Of a stretch of DNA of 64,000 nt, positions 26,289 through 34,458 are shown one piece after another (position 1 is the first letter of the stretch; each line of letters begins with the position of its first letter). The notes below the pieces were generated by a model. The model saw only the letters and a program-made list of their open reading frames with translations. It was not told where the DNA came from and made no database searches. The DNA lies in the NCBI RefSeq assembly GCF_003056305.1, contig NZ_PYVX01000002.1:248001-312000 (forward strand). The letters run 5' to 3'. Position numbers and translations under genes: made by a program. This DNA is from Halomonas denitrificans (lineage in GTDB: Bacteria > Pseudomonadota > Gammaproteobacteria > Pseudomonadales > Halomonadaceae).

Positions 26289-27248
26289 ATGCGACTCCTG
26301 AAGTACGCCGCCACCGCCACGCTGCTGGCCACGGCCCCGCTGGCCGCCGCCCAGCAGCTCTCCATCGCCACCGGCGGGACCGGCGGCACCTACTACCCCT
26401 ACGGCGGCGGTCTCGCCGAACTGATCGGCAACCATATCGAGGGCGCCGAGGCCGTCGCCGAGGTCACCGGCGCCTCGGTGGAGAACATGGGACTGGTGTG
26501 GCGCGGCGACTCCGACCTGGCCCTGGCGCTGGCCGACACCGTCTACCAGGCCTACAACGGCACCGGCGACTTCGAGGGCCGCCAGCTCGAGAACATCCGC
26601 GCGCTGGCCTCGATCTACCCCAACGCCGTGCAGATCGTCACCCTGGCCGATTCCGGGATCGAGTCGCTCTCCGACCTCGAGGGCAAGACGGTCTCCGTGG
26701 GCGCGCCGGGCAGCGGCACCGAGGTCAACGCCCAGGCGCTGCTCGAGGCCAACGGCATCACCTACGAGGACATCGATGCCCGTCGCCTGAACTTCAACGA
26801 GACCGCCGACGCCATCCGCGACGGCGACATCGACGCCGGCTTCTGGAGCGTGGGCCCGCCCACCAGCTCGATCATGAACCTGGCCACCACCCGCGACATC
26901 CGCCTGGTCGGGCTGACCGACGAGGAGATCGCCAAGGCCAAGGAGGCCGAGCCCGTGTTCGCGGCCTACCAGCTCAAGGCCGGCCTCTACGAGGGCATGG
27001 ACGAGGCGGTGCAGAGCATCGGCATCCCCAACGTGCTGGCCGTGAGCAGCGAGATGGACGAGGAGATGGCCTACCAGATCACCAAGGTGCTCTTCGAGTA
27101 CACCGACGAGCTGATCGCCATCCACCCGGCGGCCAACGACACCACCGTCGAGTTCAGCGTGGAGTCCACCCCGATCGCCTTCCACCCCGGGGCGCTGCGC
27201 TACTACGAGGAAGTGGGCGCCGAGGTCGGCGACCACCAGCGTCCCTGA
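26289..27248 (+). CDS. TAXI-family TRAP transporter solute-binding protein
   Basis: This 319-residue periplasmic protein has a signal peptide (MRLLKYAATATLLATAPLAA, probable cleavage near residue 21) and the TAXI opening LSIATGGTGGTYYPYGGGLA. GKTVSVGAPGSGTEVNAQ and FWSVGPPTSSIMNLA are also typical. It delivers a substrate to the fused TRAP permease encoded two genes downstream. Substrates of this subfamily are often dicarboxylates or amino acids such as glutamate; glutarate or 2-oxoglutarate would suit the neighbours, but that is only inference. The start follows a strong GGAGGA. Confidence 0.93.
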   Translation: MRLLKYAATATLLATAPLAAAQQLSIATGGTGGTYYPYGGGLAELIGNHIEGAEAVAEVTGASVENMGLVWRGDSDLALALADTVYQAYNGTGDFEGRQLENIRALASIYPNAVQIVTLADSGIESLSDLEGKTVSVGAPGSGTEVNAQALLEANGITYEDIDARRLNFNETADAIRDGDIDAGFWSVGPPTSSIMNLATTRDIRLVGLTDEEIAKAKEAEPVFAAYQLKAGLYEGMDEAVQSIGIPNVLAVSSEMDEEMAYQITKVLFEYTDELIAIHPAANDTTVEFSVESTPIAFHPGALRYYEEVGAEVGDHQRP

Positions 27249-27254
27249 TACGTG

Positions 27255-27773
27255 ATGCGCGCATCGCGCCTGATCGCGGGGCGGGCCTGGCTGCCCGCCC
27301 TGCTGCTTTGTGCGGGGCTGTGGGCCGCCGCTCCAGCGCCCGGCGACAGCGCCGCGCCCCCGGCGAGGCTCGAGGTGCGTGACGCCGACGGCGAGCGCCT
27401 GGTGAGCCTGCCCATGCCCGAGGGCGACGGGTGGTGCCTGGAGTGGAACCACTCGGTCGAGGGCTTCGCGGTGCTCGACTGCTACCGCCACCGCGACGGG
27501 CGCATGGTGCTCGAGCGCAGCCACCTGCCCGACTTCGCCGCGGGGCTCGACCACATCCCCGGGCGCGGCCGCCAGGTCTCCGACGGCGAGGGCGGCTACT
27601 GGATCGAGGCGATCGACGAGCCCGTGCCGGGCAACGCCTATCGGCTTCGGGTAGGGGCGATGCGCGTCGACCACCGCCTGGTGGTCGACGGCGAGCGCAC
27701 GAGCCTGAGCCGCCTGGCGGCCAATGAGCGGGTGACGATCCGGCTGGCGCTGCCGACCGACGCATCCGACTGA
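27255..27773 (+). CDS. DUF1850 protein, TRAP-TAXI partner
   Basis: This protein has about 172 residues, begins with a signal-like segment (SRLIAGRAWLPALLLCAGLW) and has the DUF1850 pattern (WCLEWNHSVEGFAVLDCYR). Genes of this type usually sit between a TAXI receptor and a fused TRAP permease, as here, and are thought to act with the transporter at the membrane; the molecular role is not known. GTG at 27252 is an equally possible start. Only six bases separate it from the receptor gene, so they are in one transcript. Confidence 0.8.
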   Translation: MRASRLIAGRAWLPALLLCAGLWAAAPAPGDSAAPPARLEVRDADGERLVSLPMPEGDGWCLEWNHSVEGFAVLDCYRHRDGRMVLERSHLPDFAAGLDHIPGRGRQVSDGEGGYWIEAIDEPVPGNAYRLRVGAMRVDHRLVVDGERTSLSRLAANERVTIRLALPTDASD

Positions 27774-27810
27774 CCCACAACCCTGCAGACACTCCCGCGA
27801 GAGGATCACG

Positions 27811-29814
27811 ATGAGCGATTCGGGCACCTCCCCCGTCATCCCCGGCAGCCAGGCGAACCATTCGCGCCCGGTGCTGTGGCTGATCACCCTGGTGGCAGTG
27901 GGACTGTCGCTGTTCCAGCTCTACTCCGCCGGCATCCAGCCGCTGGGGCTCTTCTACCAGCGCAGCATCCACCTGATGCTGATCATGATGCTGGCCTTCC
28001 TGATGTTCCCCCTGCTGGGGGCGAAGCACGATCGCGGGCCGATCAGCGGCCTGGTCGATGCGGTCTTCATCGGCGGGGCGCTGATCACCGGCGGCTACCT
28101 GGTGCTCTACCTGGACGACATCATCAATCGCGCCGGCTTCTGGAGCCAGACCGACATCGTCGTCGGCTGCATCGCCACGGTCACCGTGCTGGAGGCGGCG
28201 CGCCGGGCGGTGGGGCTCGGCATGACGATCATCGGGCTGATCGCCATCCTCTACGCCTTCGCCGGTCCTCGCGGCGAGCTGCCCTGGCTCGGCCAGTTCC
28301 TGCCGGGCATTCTCGAGCACCGCGGCTACAACCTGGATCGCCTGGTCGGCCAGCTCTACCTGGGGCAGGAGGGCATCTTCGGCCTGCCGATGGGCGTGGC
28401 GGCCACCTACATCTTCATCTTCGTGCTGTTCGGCGCCTTCCTGGAGATCACCGGCGCCGGCAAGTTCTTCATCGACCTGGCCTACGCCGCCACCGGCCGC
28501 CAGCGCGGCGGGCCGGCCAAGGCGGCGGTGATCGCCTCCGCCGGCATGGGCTCGATCTCCGGCAGCGCCATCGCCAACGTGGTCACCACCGGCGCCTTCA
28601 CCATCCCGCTGATGAAGCGCCTGGGCTACAAGCCCCACCAGGCGGGCGGCATCGAGGCGGCGGCCTCCACCGGCGGGCAGATCATGCCACCGCTGATGGG
28701 CGCCGGGGCCTTCCTGATCGCCGAGTACACGCGCATGCCCTACCTGGATGTCGTCAAGGTGAGCATCCTGCCGGCGATCATGTACTTCGCCACCGTCTAC
28801 CTCTTCGTGCACATCATCGCCCTGAAGCAGGGCATGCAGGGCATGGCGCGCTCGGAGCTTCCCCAGGTGCGCGACGTGATGGGCGCCGGCTGGCACTTCC
28901 TGCTGCCGTTGCTGGTGCTGGTGTGGCTGCTGGTGATGAACATGTCGCCGATGCGGGTGGGCTACTACGCCATCCTCACCATGCTGGCGGTGGCGGTGGC
29001 GCGCTTCGCGGTGTGGTTCCTGTTCATCGCGCCGCGCAAGGGTCAGAAGGTGACCGGGGAGACCCTGCGCGAGGCGCTGAAGGCCGGGCTGGTCAAGCTG
29101 GTCGGCGGTCTGGAACTGGGCGCCCGCAACGCCGTGGCGGTCTCCATGGCCTGTGCCGTGGCCGGCGTGATCGTCGGCGTGGTGGGGCTGACCGGCCTCG
29201 GCCTCAAGTTCTCCTCGATGATGATGGCCTTCTCCGGCGGCAACCTGCTGCTGGCGCTGGTCATGGTGCTGCTGGCGAGCCTGGTGCTCGGCATGGGGCT
29301 GCCGGTGACGGCGAGCTACATCGTGCTGATCGTGCTGGTGGGCCCGGCGCTGACCGCCGAGTTCGGCGTGCCGCTGCTGATCGCCCACCTGGTGGTGTTC
29401 TGGTACTCCCAGGACTCCAACGTCACCCCGCCGATCGCCCTGGCGGGCTTCGCCGGGGCGGCGATCGCCGGGGCCAAGCCCATGGATACCGGCTTCCAGG
29501 CCTGGAAGTTCGCCAAGGGGCTCTACCTGATCCCGCTGTTCATGGTCTACAACCCCGAGATCATCATGGGCGGCCCGGTGCCGCTGCTGGTCTGGACCGC
29601 CTTCACCGGCCTGCTGGCGCTGGGCGCCTTCGCCGCGGCCCTGGAGGGGTACCTGTTTACGCGCATGGGCTGGCCCTCGCGAGCGCTGCTGCTGCCGGCG
29701 ATCGTTGCGGTCTTCTACCCGAGCCTCGCGGTGGAGGTCGCCGGGGCGGCGCTGATGGTGCTTGTCCTGGCCGGCAACTGGCTGGTCAGCCGGCGCTCGA
29801 GCGTGCCGGCCTGA
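27811..29814 (+). CDS. TRAP transporter fused DctQM permease
   Basis: This 667-residue membrane protein joins the small (DctQ-like) and large (DctM-like) TRAP subunits, the form that partners TAXI receptors. Typical stretches are SAGMGSISGSAIANVVTTGA, QAGGIEAAASTGGQIMPPLM, VLGMGLPVTASYIVLIVLVG and WYSQDSNVTPPIALAGFAGA. It is an ion-driven secondary importer of an organic acid or amino acid in the inner membrane. It starts at an ATG with GAGAGGA upstream and follows the DUF1850 gene by 37 bases. The operon ends at the hairpin at 29822. Confidence 0.95.
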   Translation: MSDSGTSPVIPGSQANHSRPVLWLITLVAVGLSLFQLYSAGIQPLGLFYQRSIHLMLIMMLAFLMFPLLGAKHDRGPISGLVDAVFIGGALITGGYLVLYLDDIINRAGFWSQTDIVVGCIATVTVLEAARRAVGLGMTIIGLIAILYAFAGPRGELPWLGQFLPGILEHRGYNLDRLVGQLYLGQEGIFGLPMGVAATYIFIFVLFGAFLEITGAGKFFIDLAYAATGRQRGGPAKAAVIASAGMGSISGSAIANVVTTGAFTIPLMKRLGYKPHQAGGIEAAASTGGQIMPPLMGAGAFLIAEYTRMPYLDVVKVSILPAIMYFATVYLFVHIIALKQGMQGMARSELPQVRDVMGAGWHFLLPLLVLVWLLVMNMSPMRVGYYAILTMLAVAVARFAVWFLFIAPRKGQKVTGETLREALKAGLVKLVGGLELGARNAVAVSMACAVAGVIVGVVGLTGLGLKFSSMMMAFSGGNLLLALVMVLLASLVLGMGLPVTASYIVLIVLVGPALTAEFGVPLLIAHLVVFWYSQDSNVTPPIALAGFAGAAIAGAKPMDTGFQAWKFAKGLYLIPLFMVYNPEIIMGGPVPLLVWTAFTGLLALGAFAAALEGYLFTRMGWPSRALLLPAIVAVFYPSLAVEVAGAALMVLVLAGNWLVSRRSSVPA

Positions 29815-29821
29815 CGTGAAA

Positions 29822-29855
29822 GGCCCCGCCCGAGGCGACTCGGGCGGGGCCTTTT
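29822..29855. terminator. Strong bidirectional terminator
   Basis: GGCCCCGCCCGAG and CTCGGGCGGGGCC form a 13-base stem around GCGA, with TTTT after it and AAA before it. It serves the TRAP operon and the convergent lipoprotein gene. Confidence 0.9.
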
Positions 29856-29872
29856 GGGAGTGTGCGTCACGC

Positions 29873-30292
29873 TCAGTAGGTGGCGTCGCCGTCGACGGCT
29901 TCCTCGGCCTCGTCCACCGCCTCCTCGGTCGCCTCTTCGGTGGCGTCCGCGGCGTCTTCGGCCTCGTCCATCGCCGCGTCGGCGGCCTCTTCGGTGGTCT
30001 CGCCGGCGGCCTCCATGGCGTCTCCGGCCTCGCTCATTGCCTCGTCGGTGGCCTCCTCGGTGGCCTGCATGGCGTCTTCGGTCTCGCTGGCGGCCTCCTC
30101 GGTGGCCTCTTCGACCTCCGCGGCGGCGTCGTCCAGGGCCTCGCCCGTCTCGTCGGCGGCCTGCTGCATCTCCTGCTCGATCTGCGCCTCGGTCTCGGCG
30201 GCCTCTTCGGCGGCGGTGTCGCTGCCGTCGTCGCAGCCGGCGAGCAGCAGGGCGGTGGACAGGGCGGCGATCAGGATCAGTGGCTGTTTCAT
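29873..30292 (-). CDS. Small acidic, repetitive lipoprotein
   Basis: This 139-residue protein has a lipoprotein signal (ILIAALSTALLLAGC) and a mature part made almost wholly of Ala, Glu, Asp and Thr. Degenerate units such as EEATEEA, EEAADAA and ETEDAMQ recur along its length, giving a likely long, negatively charged helix or coiled coil. The DNA carries the same periodic pattern (CCTCGGTGGCCTC), so the length may vary by slippage. No enzyme motif is seen. It may be a surface or periplasmic spacer protein; in halophiles such acidity also helps solubility. GGAGAG precedes ATG 30292. Confidence 0.8.
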   Translation of the reverse strand: MKQPLILIAALSTALLLAGCDDGSDTAAEEAAETEAQIEQEMQQAADETGEALDDAAAEVEEATEEAASETEDAMQATEEATDEAMSEAGDAMEAAGETTEEAADAAMDEAEDAADATEEATEEAVDEAEEAVDGDATY

Positions 30293-30528
30293 GACTCTCT
30301 CCATCGTTGGGGGGATCCGCTGGGCGTGTTCCTTTGCCCTTCACTCAATGACCCTAGCAGCCAAACTGGCACTCAGGGTGAAAGTGTTGTCGCGCGTAGG
30401 CGACGGTCGCTCTCGGGTAAGGAAGCGGGCGTCGCCCTCTGCTAGAATGTTGGCCTTCCATTTTTGACCGTGCCACGTGGTGCCTGCCCCGTGGCCCTTT
30501 CGTCGTTCTTTCTTGCCAGGAGTCGCAG

Positions 30529-31041
30529 ATGTCGTCATCGAAGCAGTCGCCGAAGGTCGGCGTGATCATGGGGTCGAAGTCGGACTGGCCCGTCATGGAG
30601 CATGCCGTGGCGATGCTCGAGCGCCTGGGCGTGCCCTGTGAGACCCGCGTGGTCTCCGCCCACCGCACGCCGGACCTGCTCTTCGACTACGCCAAGCAGG
30701 CCGCCGGGCGCGGCCTCTCGGTGATCATCGCCGGCGCCGGCGGCGCCGCCCACCTGCCCGGCATGGTGGCCTCCCAGACCGCGCTGCCGGTGTTCGGCGT
30801 GCCGGTGGAGTCCAAGGCGCTCAAGGGGCTGGATTCGCTGCTCTCCATCGTGCAGATGCCCGGCGGCGTGGCCGTGGGCACCCTGGCCATCGGCAAGGCC
30901 GGCGCGACCAACGCCGGGTTGCTGGCCGCCCAGGTGGTCGCCCTGCAGGACGACGAGGTGCGCCGCGCCGTGGAGGCCTTCCGCGCCGAGCAGACCGAGA
31001 CCGTGCTCGACAACCCCGACCCGCGCCCCGCGGCCGAGTGA
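30529..31041 (+). CDS. purE: N5-carboxyaminoimidazole ribonucleotide mutase
   Basis: PurE converts N5-CAIR to CAIR in purine synthesis. The 170-residue protein has the class I signatures [29 protein letters not shown] (catalytic His in SAHRTP), [16 protein letters not shown] and [20 protein letters not shown]. It is followed 13 bases later by purK, which makes its substrate. A GCCAGGAG site precedes the ATG. TAGAAT at 30443-30448 could be its -10 element. Confidence 0.97.
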   Translation: MSSSKQSPKVGVIMGSKSDWPVMEHAVAMLERLGVPCETRVVSAHRTPDLLFDYAKQAAGRGLSVIIAGAGGAAHLPGMVASQTALPVFGVPVESKALKGLDSLLSIVQMPGGVAVGTLAIGKAGATNAGLLAAQVVALQDDEVRRAVEAFRAEQTETVLDNPDPRPAAE

Positions 31042-31054
31042 CAGGAGAGAGCCC

Positions 31055-32167
31055 ATGAACATCGGCGTACTGGGAGCCGGCCAGCTGGGCCGCATGCTGG
31101 CCCTGGCGGGCTATCCGCTGGCCAACCGCTTCACCTTCCTCGACACCACCGGCCACCCCAGCGTCGGCATCGGCGAGGTGATCATCGATACCGACCAGAA
31201 GCACCTGGCGAGCTTCCTCGAGCAGGTGGACCTGGTCACCTACGAGTTCGAGCACCTGCCGGTGCCGCTGGTCCAGGCCATCGAGGAGCACAAGCCGGTC
31301 TATCCCTCCAGCGAGGCGATCCGCGTCTGCCAGAACCGCGCCGAGGAGAAGGCGCTGTTCGACCGCCTGGCGATCCCCACGCCCGCCTACCGCCTGGTGG
31401 AGAGCGCCGTCGAGCTCGAGGCGGCGGCCCGGGAACTGGGCACGCCGGTGGTCGCCAAGTCGGTCACCGAGGGCTACGACGGCAAGGGCCAGGCGGTGGT
31501 GAAGGACCCGAGCGAGGCCGTCGAGGCCTGGCGCACGATCAACCACCCACGGCTGATCGTCGAGGCCTTCGTCGACTTCGTGCGCGAGGTGTCGATCATC
31601 GCCGTGCGCGGCCGCGACGGCGAGGTGGTCTTCTACCCGATGGCCGAGAACCAGCACGTGGACGGCATCCTGCGCTACTCCATCGCGCCGATGCCGGACC
31701 TCGACGACGGCGTGCAGCAGACCGCCGACGGCTACATTCGCGCGCTGCTCGATGAGCTCGACTACGTGGGCGTGCTGACCCTGGAGCTCTTCCAGACCCG
31801 CGACGGCGCGCTGCTGGCCAACGAGATGGCGCCCCGGGTGCACAACTCCGGCCACTGGACCATGGACGGCGCGGTGACCAGCCAGTTCGAGAACCACCTG
31901 CGGGCCATTCAGGGCCTGCCGCTGGGCGACACCGCGGCGCGCATGCCCACCTGCATGGTCAACGTGATCGGCCGGGAAGGGGAGGCGGCCGAGCTCCTCG
32001 CCCTGCCGGATGCCCACCTGCACCGCTACGACAAGGCCGAGCGCCCCGGGCGCAAGCTGGCCCACGTCAACCTGCTGGCGCCGACCCACGACGAGCTGCT
32101 CGAGCGGGTGCGCGCCTGCGCGGCCCTGCTGCCCGACGCGCCCGCGCCTCGCTTCAGCTTTGACTAG
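31055..32167 (+). CDS. purK: N5-carboxyaminoimidazole ribonucleotide synthase
   Basis: PurK is the ATP-grasp enzyme that carboxylates AIR to N5-CAIR using bicarbonate. The 370-residue protein starts MNIGVLGAGQLGRMLALAGY and has DLVTYEFEHLP, TEGYDGKGQAVV, EAFVDFVREVSIIAVRG and NEMAPRVHNSGHWTMDGA. It is in one operon with purE, with CAGGAGAG before the ATG. Hairpins at 32187-32255 follow the stop. Confidence 0.97.
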   Translation: MNIGVLGAGQLGRMLALAGYPLANRFTFLDTTGHPSVGIGEVIIDTDQKHLASFLEQVDLVTYEFEHLPVPLVQAIEEHKPVYPSSEAIRVCQNRAEEKALFDRLAIPTPAYRLVESAVELEAAARELGTPVVAKSVTEGYDGKGQAVVKDPSEAVEAWRTINHPRLIVEAFVDFVREVSIIAVRGRDGEVVFYPMAENQHVDGILRYSIAPMPDLDDGVQQTADGYIRALLDELDYVGVLTLELFQTRDGALLANEMAPRVHNSGHWTMDGAVTSQFENHLRAIQGLPLGDTAARMPTCMVNVIGREGEAAELLALPDAHLHRYDKAERPGRKLAHVNLLAPTHDELLERVRACAALLPDAPAPRFSFD

Positions 32168-32227
32168 CCGCGCTTAAGCGTCGACTAGCCCTGCTTCAAA
32201 CAGGGCGGGGCGACCCCGCCGGCAACG

Positions 32228-32255
32228 AGAAGGCCCCGCACGAGCGGGGCCTTCT
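32228..32255. terminator. Terminator between purK and the membrane protein gene
   Basis: AGAAGGCCCCGC and GCGGGGCCTTCT form a 12-base stem around ACGA. A smaller hairpin (CCCTG...CAGGG) lies just upstream at about 32190-32206. It serves both convergent transcripts. Confidence 0.8.
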
Positions 32256-32279
32256 GCCGTCTGGCGGGAGGGTGGCGAG

Positions 32280-32831
32280 TCAGGCGTTCCCGCGGCGCCC
32301 CTTCACGCCCAGGAACGCGCAGCCCACCCCGATGAGCACCATCACGGCGATCACCCACAGCGGGCTGTAGAAGGTGGTGTAGACCTCCCAGCCCATCAGG
32401 CCGAGCACCTCGGAGAATGCCGTCGGCGCGCCGACCAGGTGGCCGCCGATGGTGCCGGTGGCGGCGAAGAAGAGCCCGCCGATCAAGGCGAGCAGCACCA
32501 GCACCCAGCGTCGCGCGCCGTCGAAGGCGGCGGCCCCGGCCCGCCAGACCAGCACGGTGAGCATGGTGAAGATGCCCAGCGACCACAGCGACATCAGCAG
32601 GTGATTGCGCCCCAGGGGGCTGTGGGTATGGGCCGCCAGCGGCCAGACCAGAAAGCCCGAGACGACGGCGGCCAGGCCGCCGAGCAGGCCGAGCACCAGC
32701 ACCGGCAGCAGGGCGGCGCGGCTCAGCTCGGCCAGCCGCCCGGGCAGCAGGGCGCCGACCAGGGTCATCAGGGTCGCGAGGGCCCAGAAGCCCAGCGGGA
32801 AGTGCACGAGCATGTGGTGAATGCCGGTCAT
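32280..32831 (-). CDS. DUF2231-like membrane protein
   Basis: This 183-residue protein has four to five hydrophobic helices. It starts MTGIHHMLVHFPLGFWALATL, and the HFPLGF pattern is typical of DUF2231-type membrane proteins. Several His residues (H5, H6, H10, then AAHTHSPLGRNH) could bind haem b, which would fit a role as an electron-transfer partner of the upstream gene. It overlaps that gene by four bases (ATGA), so the two are co-translated. The role in haem binding is inference. Confidence 0.78.
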   Translation of the reverse strand: MTGIHHMLVHFPLGFWALATLMTLVGALLPGRLAELSRAALLPVLVLGLLGGLAAVVSGFLVWPLAAHTHSPLGRNHLLMSLWSLGIFTMLTVLVWRAGAAAFDGARRWVLVLLALIGGLFFAATGTIGGHLVGAPTAFSEVLGLMGWEVYTTFYSPLWVIAVMVLIGVGCAFLGVKGRRGNA

Positions 32832-34267
32832 GAGCGGTCTCCTCGAGGCGTCGGGCGGAAGGCGGGGAGCAGGGCCAGGGTCACGCCGAGCATGGCGATC
32901 AGGCCGGCCGCCAGGGTCATCCACCAGCGCGCGGTGATGGCGTCGTTGAACTCCATTTCCACCCCGTAGCGGGCCAGCTGCGCCTCGCCGTGGCGGGCGC
33001 GCACCGGAGTGCCCAGGGCGATGTCGTCGGCGCCGGCGTGGGCCTCGCTGATCAGCAGCGGCCAGTCGACCTGGCCGGGGTAGAACAGGGTCATGTCGAA
33101 CCAGGTGTCGTCCCACGCGGGGGCGCTGCCGCGAAAGGCGGTGGCCTGGAGGTCCGCCTCGCGGCCGAGCCCCAGGGTGTAGGGGTGGGAGACATAGTGC
33201 CAACGGCTGCCGGTGGCGTTGCGGTACACGGCGATGGCGACGTCGTAGACCCCCTGGTCGTGGAGGATCTTGTCGTCCAGCGGGTGGCCGGTGTCCAGGT
33301 CGCGCACCAGGGTCACGTCCCAGTAGCCGTCCTCCCAGCGGGCCTGGCCGTGCACGGCGATGCTGCCCCGCGAGCCGTCGGGGGTGCGCAGCAGGCGCCG
33401 GGGGATCACGTCGCCGTCCTGCCAGTCGTGGTCGGGGTCGAAGTCGGTGCGGTTCTCCTCGGAGAGGTAGTAGACGCCGTCGAAATCGACCTCGCCGGAG
33501 ATCACCTCTTCCCAGCGCAGGGCCCGCCGGCCGGTCTCGTCGGGATCGAGCATCCAGCGCGGCTGCTCGGCCTCGTCGTCCCAGTTGGTGGTGTAGGGAC
33601 CCGTGCCGGCGTCGCTGTTGCGATACTCGCCCACCCACTGGTCGTCGGAGGCGCCGATGGGGTTGGAGCGCCCGGCGCGCCAGTGCCAGAGGTCGAGGAA
33701 GTAGCCGGCCTCGCGCTGGGCGGCGAGCACCTCGGCGTCCTCGACGCTGCGCCAGTCGTTCTGGTCGCGGCGGGTGGCCGGCAGGTACTTGCGCACGTCG
33801 TTCTTGCCCATCTCCTGGCCGAGGCGGGGGTGCTCGGCGACCTCGGCGGGGCTGGCCGAGTCGCTGAAGAAGCGCATCCGGTCGCCGGCGGTGATGTAGC
33901 CGCCGTAGCGACCGAACTCGGGCACGCCGCCGTCGTCCACCAGCATGGCGACCCGGTCCTCGTAGGTGCCGTCGGGGCTGGGGCCCGGGATGGATCTGCC
34001 GTGGCGGATCCATTCGCCATCCTCGAAGCGCAGCATGTCGTGGTAGACGTGGGGCTGCTCGGCGGGCCAGCGATAGCGGAAGAAGATCCGCTCGTCGTTG
34101 TACGCGGCCTGGACCTGCAGCGGCATGGTCAGCGCGTCGGGAATGACGATGTTGCGCTCGGGGTCGTTGCCGACCACGCCGCTGCCCTGGGTGACCCACG
34201 CGAGCCCTAGGGCGGCGGGCAGCCCCAGGACCAGCCAGGGCCTGACAGCCTTGTCGTGACGCGCCAT
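32828..34267 (-). CDS. Ethylbenzene dehydrogenase-related haem-binding protein
   Basis: This 479-residue protein has an N-terminal signal or anchor (RPWLVLGLPAALGLAWV) and a C-terminal membrane helix near the end (WWMTLAAGLIAMLGVTLALL). Between them is an ethylbenzene-dehydrogenase / cytochrome c-552-like haem-binding domain: LQVQAAYNDERIFFRYRWPA near the start and WDVTLVRDLDTGHP later. In the family this fold binds haem b in the gamma subunit of DMSO-reductase-type enzymes. No molybdenum catalytic gene is adjacent; the nearest one is ttrA. It probably acts as a membrane-tethered periplasmic electron carrier with the gene that overlaps its end. The electron donor and acceptor are unknown. Confidence 0.82.
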   Translation of the reverse strand: MARHDKAVRPWLVLGLPAALGLAWVTQGSGVVGNDPERNIVIPDALTMPLQVQAAYNDERIFFRYRWPAEQPHVYHDMLRFEDGEWIRHGRSIPGPSPDGTYEDRVAMLVDDGGVPEFGRYGGYITAGDRMRFFSDSASPAEVAEHPRLGQEMGKNDVRKYLPATRRDQNDWRSVEDAEVLAAQREAGYFLDLWHWRAGRSNPIGASDDQWVGEYRNSDAGTGPYTTNWDDEAEQPRWMLDPDETGRRALRWEEVISGEVDFDGVYYLSEENRTDFDPDHDWQDGDVIPRRLLRTPDGSRGSIAVHGQARWEDGYWDVTLVRDLDTGHPLDDKILHDQGVYDVAIAVYRNATGSRWHYVSHPYTLGLGREADLQATAFRGSAPAWDDTWFDMTLFYPGQVDWPLLISEAHAGADDIALGTPVRARHGEAQLARYGVEMEFNDAITARWWMTLAAGLIAMLGVTLALLPAFRPTPRGDRS

Positions 34268-34458
34268 ATGACCTCCTGAATCGGCGGTAAGGACCGATGC
34301 GGCCCATCCTCAGTGTGGACCGGGATCGCGGAGAGGGATTGATGCAGGTCAAGCAATCGCCGGGCGGCGGCACGGCCGTCGCAGCGAGCGTCCCCGCCGT
34401 GGCATGCTAGGTGGCGACGTCAGCGGGGCAGGACGGCCACGGGGAGCGGGAGACGGTG

